DNA of 64,000 nt from an uncultured Pseudoalteromonas sp. (lineage in GTDB: Bacteria > Pseudomonadota > Gammaproteobacteria > Enterobacterales > Alteromonadaceae), in NCBI GenBank assembly GCA_947493455.1, contig CANLRB010000011.1, positions 92,981 through 156,980 of the forward strand. The letters run 5' to 3'. The notes below the pieces were generated by a model that was not told the origin of the DNA, did not search any database, and worked only from the letters and a program-made list of their open reading frames with translations. How positions within the stretch are numbered: position 1 is the first letter of the stretch; every line of letters begins with the position of its first letter. Below, one piece after another: positions 44,338 through 53,511 of the stretch. The position numbers were made by a program, and so were the translations under genes.

Positions 44338-44526
44338 AAAGAATTCCTTACTAATATTAGTCTAATTAATTCGCATGATAAATTATGCGCGCTAAGATTA
44401 TACTTCGCGTGTATTGAAGTGAACATATAGTTTAACAATTTTTAAGCTTGAATATATAGGAAATACCCCCACATCAGGGTAAACTACCGAGTTGTTACTT
44501 AAGCAGTTGCATAGACAGGGGAGAAT

Positions 44527-44988
44527 ATGCAGTTAGTATCATTAAATTCATCTGACCAACAAGTGATCGCGTTATTTGATGAGATAGATCGTTTGTTAGC
44601 GTCACTCTATCCTGTACCGTGCGATCAAACGTTGTCGTTAGCAGAACTAAATCAGCCGAATGTACATGCTATCGGGTTGCAAACAGAAGAAGGTATTATT
44701 GCATGTGGTGCCATAGTCAAAATGTTTGAAGGTAGTTTGTATGGAGAGATTAAACGTGTATATGTTAAACCTAACCACCGTGGCAAAGGTCTCTCGCGTC
44801 GAATTATGCAAAATTTAATGTATTTTGCGGGGCAAGCACAGATACCGGTACTGCGATTAGAAACGGGTAACAAGCAAAAAGAATCAATCGCACTTTATGA
44901 AAGTTTAGGTTTCGAGCGTTGTGGTTCGTTTGGCAACTACCGAGAAAGTGACACCAGTGTGTTTATGGAGATGAGCTTAGCACAATAA
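44527..44988 (+). CDS. GNAT-family N-acetyltransferase
   Basis: 153 residues, a single GNAT fold. Motif A is RVYVKPNHRGKGLSRRIMQNLM near 77-98 (R-G-x-G-L) and motif B is LRLETGNKQKESIALYESLGF near 115. AGGGGAGA precedes the ATG. It resembles small-substrate acetyltransferases such as the PhnO/YjhQ-like group, but the acceptor is unknown. It ends five bases from the convergent gene. Confidence 0.87.
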   Translation: MQLVSLNSSDQQVIALFDEIDRLLASLYPVPCDQTLSLAELNQPNVHAIGLQTEEGIIACGAIVKMFEGSLYGEIKRVYVKPNHRGKGLSRRIMQNLMYFAGQAQIPVLRLETGNKQKESIALYESLGFERCGSFGNYRESDTSVFMEMSLAQ

Positions 44989-44993
44989 TTACG

Positions 44994-45707
44994 CTATTTG
45001 CTCAGTTGTTTAACCATGTCACGTACAACTGAGTTTAGTGACTTATTGAAATAAAGCGCAGTGAATAGTAATCGGTCACTATCAGAAAAATCATTTCTAT
45101 TTTGTAGGCTCATCATATTTGCAATACTTTTGATGATAATTGGGTAATGTGCCGGATTTGTTTTGCGGTGCGTTCTCTCAAACTCAATTAAAGCGAGTAA
45201 GGCCGTGCTTTCATGGTCAGCGAGCTTTTCTAAATTCGTATTTATCAGCAAATAAGTTTCGATAGCACTCATCTTAGCGTGGTCTTCTATGCTTAATGCT
45301 TTGATCAATGTTTCGTTTGTCTCAAATAACATCAGGCTGCGAATATAGTTAAAAGGCGGAACAAGCGCTTTTTTATGTGTGACAAATAAGTAATGCAAAA
45401 ACGTACGCTGTTTATGGTCGGTACACTTATAATTATCTTTCATTTGTAAAATGGGTATAAAAAAAGTGAGCGCATGTTCGGTGCAGATTAATTTTAATAG
45501 TGCTGGAAGCAAGGAGTCTTCGGCGCAAAGTTGAGCCGCGATAGCTTGAAAGTTGGCAAATTCATGTTCTGCTTTTTGTGATTGCAAATATAAAAAACGA
45601 ATTTGCTCAAACTTCTCCAACTTTGTTGAGCCCTTATAACATGTTTTCAAAACATCCATATCGGCAGTTAATAGATGTGATACAAATGTATTTAAATGAC
45701 CTGACAT
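44994..45707 (-). CDS. Unrecognised helical cytosolic protein
   Basis: 237 residues, helix-rich, no signal or TM. A short stretch (TDHKQRTFLHYLFV near 97) resembles one ankyrin-like repeat and the overall alternation of helices could be an alpha-solenoid. I do not recognise a family. No clear ribosome site. The gene is flanked by a GNAT enzyme and a di-heme peroxidase without an obvious functional link. Confidence 0.65.
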   Translation of the reverse strand: MSGHLNTFVSHLLTADMDVLKTCYKGSTKLEKFEQIRFLYLQSQKAEHEFANFQAIAAQLCAEDSLLPALLKLICTEHALTFFIPILQMKDNYKCTDHKQRTFLHYLFVTHKKALVPPFNYIRSLMLFETNETLIKALSIEDHAKMSAIETYLLINTNLEKLADHESTALLALIEFERTHRKTNPAHYPIIIKSIANMMSLQNRNDFSDSDRLLFTALYFNKSLNSVVRDMVKQLSK

Positions 45708-45786
45708 TATTTTTAAAGCGGGTTGATTTGAAGATGCATGTTAGCCAAGGTGGACTGTTTGTGCAAGAAATCTGTGGCAAAGAGAG

Positions 45787-45814
45787 CATGGGGCTTTGTA
45801 ATCAAAGCCCCATG
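45787..45814. terminator. Strong hairpin after the di-heme peroxidase gene
   Basis: CATGGGGCTTTG / CAAAGCCCCATG is a perfect 12-bp stem with loop TAAT, 10 bases beyond the peroxidase stop on the minus strand. The following bases are only mildly T-rich. Confidence 0.6.
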
Positions 45815-45823
45815 ATTAATCGA

Positions 45824-47296
45824 TTAATTTGATTCAAATTCGGCGATCAATAGGGTGCCATCGACATCCTCTGCAGGTGATGGGATCCAAGGTGCGACAC
45901 ACTCTTTGTTCTCGACGCATGGATCAGTCAGCGCACCTAAAAAGCTCACAACATCAGCGAGTTGTTCATCATTATAGTTAAGTTTAACTAATTTTGATGT
46001 ACCATTGGCTTGCAATTGTTGTAGCTGCTCAAGTGCCAATTGTGTATTGTTTTGCCAGTTGTCTAACTGCATCCCAAACTGCAAGTCGTTTGTGTCGTAA
46101 ATTGAAATAGCATATTCAGGATCGAGATGATGACGCACAATGTCCGTTAAATCATTATATGCACCTGAATGACCCCATGGGCCTGTTGCAGTAACATTAA
46201 GCAAGTGAGGGGTTCTAAACGCGTATTTTTCGCCATCAATTTTCGTTTCGCGATAGCGGCCAAAATCGTCGTCACCGTTTTCACCATTTCCTTTACCGCG
46301 ACCAATTTGTGGAATAGCAACAACGTGGAATGCTTCATCTGTCATAAACGAACCACTATGACATGCAACACAATTGAAACCGCCGTCACTTGGCGCATTA
46401 AAAAACAATTTTGCACCGCGCAGTTGACTGTCAGACAGGGCGTCGTCATTGCCTTCTAAAAAACGCTGCCATGGTGTATTTACAAAAATCTGTGAACGCT
46501 GATATTCACCAAGGGCAAGCGCAATATGATCGTAAGTAATCAGTTCTTTAACTGGTGTAGTATCAGAAACTTGCAAGCCTTTCACAAACTCGTCAAACCA
46601 TGTTGTATTTTCGAGCTCATCGGTCTCTTCGCGCAGCCGTGCTGCCAGCATATCGCGCAGAGTCGCGTTGTCTTCGCCTGCTGCAAATTCAAAGCCTTTC
46701 ATTTCTTCGGGTGATGTAACAGGAAAACGTGCTTGAGCCGCAGTCATGTTACTGCCAGCATTCAAATCAACCGTATTAAATGGGCTATCCGGTGTACGGA
46801 TAGGTGCCCCTTGACCGTTGTTCAGCGGTTCATCAGCAAGGTTTTCAAGGCGGCCATCGTGGAACATTGCTTTATCGTAGAATGCAATGTTAAATGTGGT
46901 CGGGGCATTACGCGGCACTGTTGGGCCACCATCATGATGCTCTGCTGCTGCATCATGTAAGCGCCCTGGACCTAATAATTCAGGGTTAACAGCGCCAACC
47001 CCAACCGATAAGCTGAGGTCGTCGCCACCGCCAAGAAACGGGTGATGACACGATGCACAGGCGGTATCCATGTCACCACTTAATGACTTTGAAAAAAAGA
47101 GTTTTTTACCCAAATCCGCTAACGGGGTATCAATGTTAGGGAAATGAGCAAGTTGTTCTTCGGTAAAGGGTTTAAGGTTTTGCGCTTTAACGATTTCTTT
47201 AACTTCAGCAACCAGTTCTTCGGGACTTGATTCATCGGAGGCGCCACATGCGGAGAGCAGCACCCCCATTGATAGGGCTAACAACGACTTTTTCAC
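45824..47296 (-). CDS. Di-heme cytochrome c peroxidase / MauG-like lipoprotein
   Basis: 490 residues, starting at GTG with AAGGAACG upstream. Lipoprotein signal with LLSACG. Two c-type heme sites are visible: CASCH near 81 and CVACH near 310, within LGKKLFFSKSLSGDMDTACASCH-type and GAKLFFNAPSDGGFNCVACH-type contexts. VPRNAPTTFNIAFYDKAMFHDGR and FRTPHLLNVTATGPWGHSGAY are family motifs. It reduces peroxide or oxidises a partner in the periplasm. It is longer than classic CcpA because of inserts; the physiological substrate is not evident. Confidence 0.9.
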   Translation of the reverse strand: MKKSLLALSMGVLLSACGASDESSPEELVAEVKEIVKAQNLKPFTEEQLAHFPNIDTPLADLGKKLFFSKSLSGDMDTACASCHHPFLGGGDDLSLSVGVGAVNPELLGPGRLHDAAAEHHDGGPTVPRNAPTTFNIAFYDKAMFHDGRLENLADEPLNNGQGAPIRTPDSPFNTVDLNAGSNMTAAQARFPVTSPEEMKGFEFAAGEDNATLRDMLAARLREETDELENTTWFDEFVKGLQVSDTTPVKELITYDHIALALGEYQRSQIFVNTPWQRFLEGNDDALSDSQLRGAKLFFNAPSDGGFNCVACHSGSFMTDEAFHVVAIPQIGRGKGNGENGDDDFGRYRETKIDGEKYAFRTPHLLNVTATGPWGHSGAYNDLTDIVRHHLDPEYAISIYDTNDLQFGMQLDNWQNNTQLALEQLQQLQANGTSKLVKLNYNDEQLADVVSFLGALTDPCVENKECVAPWIPSPAEDVDGTLLIAEFESN

Positions 47297-47428
47297 TTGC
47301 GTTCCTTTTTATTCGGTAGTAGTTTCCAATGCCTTATTATAGCGGGCTCTTGCACTAAGTTCATTAATAAAATTTTAACAATCTTAATTTTTATAACCCG
47401 TTTACAGTAAATGGAAGGTATGTGACTG

Positions 47429-48712
47429 TTAGCGCAGTACGTTTGAGCGATTTAGGGCAATTAGACGGTCCAAAATATGTTCTCCGTCCATACGTATGCC
47501 GTTGTGTTCATACTCAGAGGTTAGCCAATAAGTTAAGTTTGTTATCTGGCTCGCGCTTTGCAAACTGTACTCCATTTCGACAAACATATCCTCGCTATAA
47601 ATAGCGGCTGCAACGGGTACCGTGTTATTTGAGAGCTTTTCGCTGTCGTATAACGCTGGCCAATCGCTTTTTTGTGCCAATAGTTCAGCGCACTTTTGCA
47701 ATGGCTTGAGTTGAGTAAACTGGTCAAAATACCAAGGGAAAATCATTTCTCCTGTCAGTATCAGGTCATTTCCAGGTTTATAATTAAATTCAGAAAACTC
47801 GTTGCGTATGCGCTGAGCTGACCAATTTGATGCACAATTTTGGTTATAGATTGGCTCATGTAACAGTGCAAATAGTGGATTAGTATTATAGTCAAGCAAA
47901 GTACAAAAATGAGTTAAGAATAGCGGGTTTAAGTAAGTACCAGTTGGGCTATTTATTAGCGCTTGCTCAAATAAGTAGTATAGGGTTTCGGGACCTTGCT
48001 CTAGCCCTAAATGAATGCCAGTACATTGCAACATTTCAACTGTGAGTGTTTCACCATTAGGCAATATCACCTGATTGTTAGAAATATAGTGAGCGAGGTC
48101 GTTTAAAATTTGTTGTGCATTAGGGAAACGGGTAAAAAAGTCTCGGTTCTTTTGTTTTACACGGGCAAAGGTTTTTCGATATACCGCATCCGCAGTGTGG
48201 GTGAGCGAGGGTAATCCGCCTGTAATATAAGCTTCTTTAAGGCCATCTGGTGCATCGTTTAAATATTTTACCACGCAGAAACCACCGAAACTCTGCCCGA
48301 GTACACTCCATGTCTGTGGTCCAATGAGTATCTTTCGGATATATTCAGCGTCTTTAATGATGCTGTCGGCGCGAAAATATGATAAATAGTTCGCTTGCTG
48401 CTCTGCGCTCATTTTGTTTAAACTGACGTGATTAACGGGCGTCGACAGTCCCGTACCGCGCTGATCAAGCAGTAACACACGAAACTCTTTTGTCGCGCGT
48501 TTTAGCCAACCGTCGTTTGAAATGGGGCGGGGAGCTGCAAACCCAGGGCCGCCTTGGAAAAAGACTAAATAAGGTAGGTTATTGTTTTGATTGTCACAAC
48601 TAGTGACTTCACGCACATGAATTTTTATAGTGTCATGGTTTGGCTGGTTATGATTAAGTGGTACCGTAAAAAAGTGAGAAGTTGATACCAAGTCGCTCAA
48701 AGATAATTGCAT
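47429..48712 (-). CDS. S33 proline iminopeptidase-like alpha/beta hydrolase
   Basis: 427 residues. Oxyanion region VFFQGGPGFAAPRP near 51, QRGTGLSTPV near 84, nucleophile GQSFGGFC near 146 and catalytic His near the end (EYEHNGIRMDGEHILDRL). Length and NPLFALLHEPIYNQ fit the larger prolyl aminopeptidase type. It removes N-terminal Pro or other residues from short peptides in the cytosol. AGGGAATAC precedes the ATG. Confidence 0.87.
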   Translation of the reverse strand: MQLSLSDLVSTSHFFTVPLNHNQPNHDTIKIHVREVTSCDNQNNNLPYLVFFQGGPGFAAPRPISNDGWLKRATKEFRVLLLDQRGTGLSTPVNHVSLNKMSAEQQANYLSYFRADSIIKDAEYIRKILIGPQTWSVLGQSFGGFCVVKYLNDAPDGLKEAYITGGLPSLTHTADAVYRKTFARVKQKNRDFFTRFPNAQQILNDLAHYISNNQVILPNGETLTVEMLQCTGIHLGLEQGPETLYYLFEQALINSPTGTYLNPLFLTHFCTLLDYNTNPLFALLHEPIYNQNCASNWSAQRIRNEFSEFNYKPGNDLILTGEMIFPWYFDQFTQLKPLQKCAELLAQKSDWPALYDSEKLSNNTVPVAAAIYSEDMFVEMEYSLQSASQITNLTYWLTSEYEHNGIRMDGEHILDRLIALNRSNVLR

Positions 48713-48779
48713 ACTGTATTCCCTTTAGTTTGTTAAATTGTACCTAAATACGTAAGCAATAAAAATGTGTGCGTCTGAT

Positions 48780-49391
48780 TTATTTAAGACGTTTAAACAA
48801 AACGTAATTGTATGGCCGTGCTTGACCAAAAGGATTTATAAATACATAGCGCTCGCTGGCAATAAGCTTAAAATCAGCGAGCTTAGCTTGATAATCTGCA
48901 ACAGAATAGCCCTTGACTGGCAGGCCTGCACAGGTCTTTGCGCCATCTTCACTAAACTGTGCGAGTAAAATATAGCCACCAGGCTTTACTATACGACGCA
49001 CATTTTCGAAATAGGCATGTTGGGCGTCAGCTGAGATTAAAAAGTGCAATACGGCACGGTCGATCCACAGCTCACACGTTTGCTCTAGTTCGAGGGGCTC
49101 GGCGATACTTTGTCTGATCCAATTATGCTTATCAGGAACGGGCAATTGGCTTTGGCTAATTTTTAATGCGTGTTCGCTAATGTCGTTGACGCTTAACAAA
49201 TAACCCTGAGCATCCAACGATGAGATTAGCGTCGATGTGCCGGCTCCGGCAATAAATATAGGACTTTCGGCTAGCAAGGGAACGTTATGGATAAATTTAA
49301 ACGTTTGATTTAAATCTTGCTCATACCAGCCAAGTTCATTATCGTGTTTATTTTTATAAACGGTATCCCAGTGGCCAGCCGTATTTTCCAT
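48780..49391 (-). CDS. Class I SAM-dependent methyltransferase
   Basis: 203 residues. WDTVYKNKHDNELGWYEQD is a conserved N-terminal block of a thiopurine-methyltransferase-like group; motif I is IFIAGAGTSTLISSL near 45, motif II is SVNDISEHALKISQ, and ELWIDRAVLHFLI near 108 is typical. The substrate is unknown. It starts two bases after the ilvE stop, with AGGAAG inside the ilvE end, so the pair is an operon. Confidence 0.85.
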   Translation of the reverse strand: MENTAGHWDTVYKNKHDNELGWYEQDLNQTFKFIHNVPLLAESPIFIAGAGTSTLISSLDAQGYLLSVNDISEHALKISQSQLPVPDKHNWIRQSIAEPLELEQTCELWIDRAVLHFLISADAQHAYFENVRRIVKPGGYILLAQFSEDGAKTCAGLPVKGYSVADYQAKLADFKLIASERYVFINPFGQARPYNYVLFKRLK

Positions 49392-49393
49392 CT

Positions 49394-50491
49394 TTATTTA
49401 ACTTCCTGAGCACTTGCTACGTGCTCGAGCCAATCGGTTGGCGCAGCTATTTTACCTTGTTGCAATCCAGTATAGGTTTCGTATAACCGTTTGATGATGG
49501 GACCAACGTTACCGTCACCCACCGTAATACGGCGGCCATCTTCGAATAGGTAATGGCCAACTGCAGTGCACACCGCTGCAGTACCAAATCCACCTGCTTC
49601 AATAATGTTGCCATTTTGAATGTCGTTAATAAAGTCGCTGAGTTTGATTTGCTGTTGCTTTACGGTGAGACCAAGTTGCTCACCGAGCGTCAGAATGCTT
49701 TGCGAGGTGATTGATTTTAAAATCGTGTCAGTAAAAAATGGAATGATCAACTCGTTCTCTTTGGTGATATGAAAATGATTCATCGCACCGGCTTCTTCAA
49801 GATAGGTATTGCTTGCGTCTAAGTAGAGTACTTGTGCGGCACCTAAACTTTGCGCTTGGCGCTGCGCTCTCAGTGATGCTGCGTAGTTACCAGCTGCTTT
49901 TGCCGCACCGGTACCGCCGCTGACTGCGCGGTGATATTGAGTTGAAACCAGCAGACTAATACTGTCTTTAATCCCTTTTTCATAGTAAGCACCGCTTGGG
50001 CTTAACATGACACAATAAGTATATTGCTCACTGGGACGAACGGATAAGTTATCATCGGTTGCAAATAAAAATGGACGTATATACATCGACGCGCCAGCCT
50101 GCTTAGGCATCCATATACGGTCAACATCCAATAAGCTGTGTATTGCTTGCATTTGCACTTCTACCGGAACTTGTGGCATACACAAGATATCAGCTGATTG
50201 GTTGAGGCGCTCACAGTTCTTAGTTAAACGGAATGTGTAAATTTCGTTGTCATTGTGCAAAAATGCTTTGGCCCCTTCAAAGACAGATTGCCCATAATGC
50301 AACGCTGTTGCTCCCGGCATCATATTTAATTCGCCATAAGGTTGAATACGTAAGTTTTGCCATTGACCATTTTCATAGTCCATTAAAAACATATGGTCGG
50401 TACGTAGTTGGCCAAATCCAAGTGGGTGAGAGCAATCTAAAGGAGTTGTGCGACGCTCACAGAGCGGTTTTAATTTGTATTCAATTTTCAT
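49394..50491 (-). CDS. ilvE: Branched-chain amino acid aminotransferase
   Basis: 365 residues from ATG 50491 (MKIEYKLKPLCERRTTPLD). It is the longer BCAT type (group II fold IV), with LHYGQSVFEGAKAF near 63, YIRPFLFATDDNLSVRPS near 133, PLP lysine in GGTGAAKAAGNYAAS near 192, VLYLDASNTYLEEAGAMNHF and GGFGTAAVCTAVG. It makes or degrades Leu, Ile and Val. No Shine-Dalgarno is present; a TATAAT ends seven bases before the ATG, suggesting a leaderless mRNA. An upstream ATG (50527) would add 12 residues but also lacks a ribosome site. Confidence 0.9.
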   Translation of the reverse strand: MKIEYKLKPLCERRTTPLDCSHPLGFGQLRTDHMFLMDYENGQWQNLRIQPYGELNMMPGATALHYGQSVFEGAKAFLHNDNEIYTFRLTKNCERLNQSADILCMPQVPVEVQMQAIHSLLDVDRIWMPKQAGASMYIRPFLFATDDNLSVRPSEQYTYCVMLSPSGAYYEKGIKDSISLLVSTQYHRAVSGGTGAAKAAGNYAASLRAQRQAQSLGAAQVLYLDASNTYLEEAGAMNHFHITKENELIIPFFTDTILKSITSQSILTLGEQLGLTVKQQQIKLSDFINDIQNGNIIEAGGFGTAAVCTAVGHYLFEDGRRITVGDGNVGPIIKRLYETYTGLQQGKIAAPTDWLEHVASAQEVK

Positions 50492-50498
50492 AGTGGGG

Positions 50499-50504
50499 AT
50501 TATA
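50499..50504 (-). promoter_or_regulatory. -10 element immediately upstream of ilvE
   Basis: TATAAT on the minus strand ends seven bases before the ATG. A weak -35 (ATGATT) lies 17 bases further up. Transcription would begin at or next to the start codon. Confidence 0.45.
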
Positions 50505-50807
50505 TGCGGTGAACGGGTTTTAATCATTTTTTATCAATAATCGGCATCATGTTATCTTTTAAATTGAAAATCAAGTGAAAAACATTCTTCATATAACGTT
50601 TTACTTAACTAAAACTTTTCAATTATCAAAATCAATTGGATTATTTATTCTTTTTAACTTTGGTTTTATTAATATTAGTTCTCTGGATTTTGATTAATCA
50701 TGCTAACAGGCCATTTTTTGTGATTAATAGGCATAAATTAATTAAATAGCATTTTACAATATAAATTCAGCACGCTAATCTGGTCAGATGAGCTGGTTAA
50801 GGAAGTC
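50505..50807. other. AT-rich divergent intergenic region
   Basis: About 300 bases with many A/T tracts and several TTTTGATT / AATCAA-type half-sites (for example CAATTATCAAAATCAATTG around 50617-50635). It must hold the promoters of ilvE and the dehydrogenase. No ORF, RNA gene or clear operator is recognised. Confidence 0.5.
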
Positions 50808-51842
50808 ATGATGAAACCATATAAAAATAGCGGGTTTGCGCTTGTTAATGCAAATGATGAAAAGTTACCCGTTGAGCAGCGAATTGAGCTTCAAACAAAA
50901 GAAATACCGTCGTTAAAACCAGGACAAGTTCTGGTGAAAGTACTGGCAGCGTCTGTGAATCCATCTGATTTAGTTTATTTAATGGGGAAATATGGGATCC
51001 CTGCGAACCCTGGTGCGTTTGCGGGGTTTGAGGCGTGTGGTATTGTGGTTGACGCCAATGCCGGACTCTATGGCAAATGGTTACAAGGAAAGCGTGTAGC
51101 CGTGTTTGCAACACCGGGTCAAGATGGTGTTTGGGCGAACCATGTGGTTACACGTGTTGATTATTGTGTTGCGTTACGTAAAGAGTTAAGTGATGCACAA
51201 GGTGCGACTATGATGGTAAATCCTTGTACTGCGGTCTGCCTTGTTGAACGTGCGATGGAACTCGGTGCCAAAGCGATTATAGTTAACGCCGCGGCAAGTC
51301 AAGTCGGTAAGGGCGTAATTCGTTACTGTAAAACGAAAGGGATTAAAACAATCGCCACGGTGCGCAGTGAGTCGAATTTGCGCGTGGTACAAGATGTCGG
51401 CGCAACACATGTTTTATTAACAAGCGATGGGCAATTTTCGACTCAATTAGCGAAACTTGCCTCTTATGAGAATGCCACTGTGTTACTCGATGCGGTTGCC
51501 GATAATGAAACACCGCAACTCCTTAAACAGATGCCAAATGGGTCAAGTGCCATTGTGTATGGTCGATTAACCGAAACACATGACCCATTCGGAGGGTACT
51601 TTAGTGTTGCGGACGTGATATTTAGAGATATGCATATTGAGGGGTTTTGGCTTTCAACTTATATAAAAAAAGCGGGCATGCTACGCACTGTCAGGCTGAT
51701 GCGAAAAGTGCAGAAGCTGTTTGCAGAAGGTATTTTTGACACAGACATTTACGGTGAATTCGATTTTTCGACTTTTTTACCTGCCTTGGCGCACTACGCT
51801 AATCACAAAAGCGATGGTAAAGTGATCTTAAAACCAAACTAA
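50808..51842 (+). CDS. Zinc-independent MDR alcohol dehydrogenase / quinone oxidoreductase-like
   Basis: 344 residues from ATG 50808 or the adjacent ATG 50811, with AAGGAAG upstream. GroES-like domain: VLVKVLAASVNPSDLVYLMGKYG and GFEACGIVVDA. A Rossmann domain follows with AIIVNAAASQVGKGVIRYC (nucleotide-binding) and VLLDAVADNE. The catalytic-zinc Cys/His of classic ADH are absent, which fits enoyl- or quinone-reductase branches using NADPH. Substrate unknown. Confidence 0.85.
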   Translation: MMKPYKNSGFALVNANDEKLPVEQRIELQTKEIPSLKPGQVLVKVLAASVNPSDLVYLMGKYGIPANPGAFAGFEACGIVVDANAGLYGKWLQGKRVAVFATPGQDGVWANHVVTRVDYCVALRKELSDAQGATMMVNPCTAVCLVERAMELGAKAIIVNAAASQVGKGVIRYCKTKGIKTIATVRSESNLRVVQDVGATHVLLTSDGQFSTQLAKLASYENATVLLDAVADNETPQLLKQMPNGSSAIVYGRLTETHDPFGGYFSVADVIFRDMHIEGFWLSTYIKKAGMLRTVRLMRKVQKLFAEGIFDTDIYGEFDFSTFLPALAHYANHKSDGKVILKPN

Positions 51843-51868
51843 AACAGGCCACATTAAGTGGCCTGTTT
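51842..51868. terminator. Bidirectional intrinsic terminator
   Basis: AAACAGGCCAC / GTGGCCTGTTT, an 11-bp perfect stem with loop ATTAA, followed by ATAT. It lies between convergent genes. Confidence 0.85.
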
Positions 51869-51886
51869 ATATCTATAATATGTTGT

Positions 51887-53383
51887 TTACATATTACCGA
51901 GTTCTATCATCATGCTGGTATACATACGTAAATTCAGTGCCATTTGCTGTTCGGTTAAAAATTCGTGCTCAGAATGACCGGTATACTTTTGACCGGGCAT
52001 CGAGGGACCAAATGAGACCGCATTTTCAAATAACTTTGCGTTTGTGCCACCACCAATAGACACAAATGAGGCGTTTTGATCGCCAGTGAAGTGCTTGAAA
52101 ATTGAAAGTAGTTTATGGGCATGGGGTGTTGAGTCTAACAACATTGGTTCACCGATAGTGAGCTTTGTATTATGAATTGTTAATTGCTGCTCCTTTTGCA
52201 ACGTGTTTAACGCTTGCCATATTTCGCTTTCTAATTGAGACTTTTCTTTACCGACAGGTCGACGCATATTGACATGTAAGGTTAACGATTGCTCTGATGT
52301 TTCAAGCAGTGTCGGCGATACTGTCATCGGCCCCATAAAGTCATGTCGATATGCAATATCGCCAAATTGTTCGCCGTAAATCGTTAAGCCCAGCAACTGA
52401 TTAAAAAAGCTCAGCGCGTCTTTGGTTGCATTTTGTTCAAGCGGCAGCCCATCGACTAGTTGAGCCAAGTACGCAATTGCGTTCACTCCAGCTTCTGGCT
52501 CGGACGAGTGAGCGGAAATACCGCGTGCAGTTATTAAATAATGATCGTCGACCTTGTCAAAATTAAATTGCACAGGTTTGAGTTGGGCCGCTTTGTTTTT
52601 TAACTGAGATGCCTGGTGCGGCGTTAAATTATAAAGTCGAATGCTGGCATCTTCCGGTATTTGACTCTTAAAAGCACCACCTTTGAAGTCACTTGCGTAG
52701 AGTTTACTGTTATCAAAATCAACCGAGTTTTTAAATTCTGTTGTCAGTAAACTCCAACCTTTCTCGGCAACAACGACCGGGTAGGAGGCATCGATGGTGA
52801 CAGCGTATTTTGGTTGATGGTAGGTTTTCATAAACTCGCGCAGTGGTTGCCAATCTGACTCCTCTGCCAGGTAGACCATAAGCTCGATACGATTCTTTAA
52901 TTGAATATCATTGTCTTTTATCGCTTTCATTGCATAAAGAGCTGTGGCGATAGCGCCTTTATCATCTTCAGTTCCACGTGCGATTAATTTGCCCGGCTCA
53001 CTGGTAGTATCAAGTTTAAACGGGCTTTGTTGCCATTTACTTGGATCAGCTGGTTGTACGTCGCCGTGGGTCACGACCGTGACTTTGTCTTTTTGATCCC
53101 CCATGGTTATCAGTACAGTGTACCCAAAATCTTGGAATGTGAGACCAAATTCATCTGCCTTTATTTTTAAAAGCTGTTTGAAACCAATAAACTCCGTGTT
53201 TTTTGGGGCCTTAATGTTAGGCAAATTAACGGTTTCAAAACTCACCATATTTGCGAGTGTATGGATTTGATGTGTTTGATAGTGTTCAACAGCATAGTCA
53301 GCAGTTTTGAGTGCAACTGGGTTTAGCGCTGCGTGTGTAGTTAGAGAATATAAAAGTGGCGCAAGAAGAAAACGTTTTTTCAC
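51887..53383 (-). CDS. Exported M20-family dipeptidase
   Basis: 498 residues, GTG start with GGAATT upstream. A signal peptide (KKRFLLAPLLYSLTTHA) precedes an M20 fold. THGDVQPAD gives the first zinc His/Asp near 106, ARGTEDDKGA the bridging Asp near 139, YLAEESDW the catalytic Glu pair near 171, then IDASYP. A dimerisation lid and SHSEHEFLTEQQ-like C-terminal His (TGHSEHE) complete it. It would release amino acids from dipeptides in the periplasm. It pairs functionally with the divergent carboxypeptidase gene. Confidence 0.88.
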   Translation of the reverse strand: MKKRFLLAPLLYSLTTHAALNPVALKTADYAVEHYQTHQIHTLANMVSFETVNLPNIKAPKNTEFIGFKQLLKIKADEFGLTFQDFGYTVLITMGDQKDKVTVVTHGDVQPADPSKWQQSPFKLDTTSEPGKLIARGTEDDKGAIATALYAMKAIKDNDIQLKNRIELMVYLAEESDWQPLREFMKTYHQPKYAVTIDASYPVVVAEKGWSLLTTEFKNSVDFDNSKLYASDFKGGAFKSQIPEDASIRLYNLTPHQASQLKNKAAQLKPVQFNFDKVDDHYLITARGISAHSSEPEAGVNAIAYLAQLVDGLPLEQNATKDALSFFNQLLGLTIYGEQFGDIAYRHDFMGPMTVSPTLLETSEQSLTLHVNMRRPVGKEKSQLESEIWQALNTLQKEQQLTIHNTKLTIGEPMLLDSTPHAHKLLSIFKHFTGDQNASFVSIGGGTNAKLFENAVSFGPSMPGQKYTGHSEHEFLTEQQMALNLRMYTSMMIELGNM

Positions 53384-53511
53384 AACAATTCCAATTTGGT
53401 TAGAGTAAGGCTCAGTGTGCCAAATTTGTGATAACAGTGCTAGCTTAATGCTCAGTAATAAATTGTATGCAATTTTTAGTGCTTAGCGTAGAATAAATGT
53501 CAGTGTGAACA

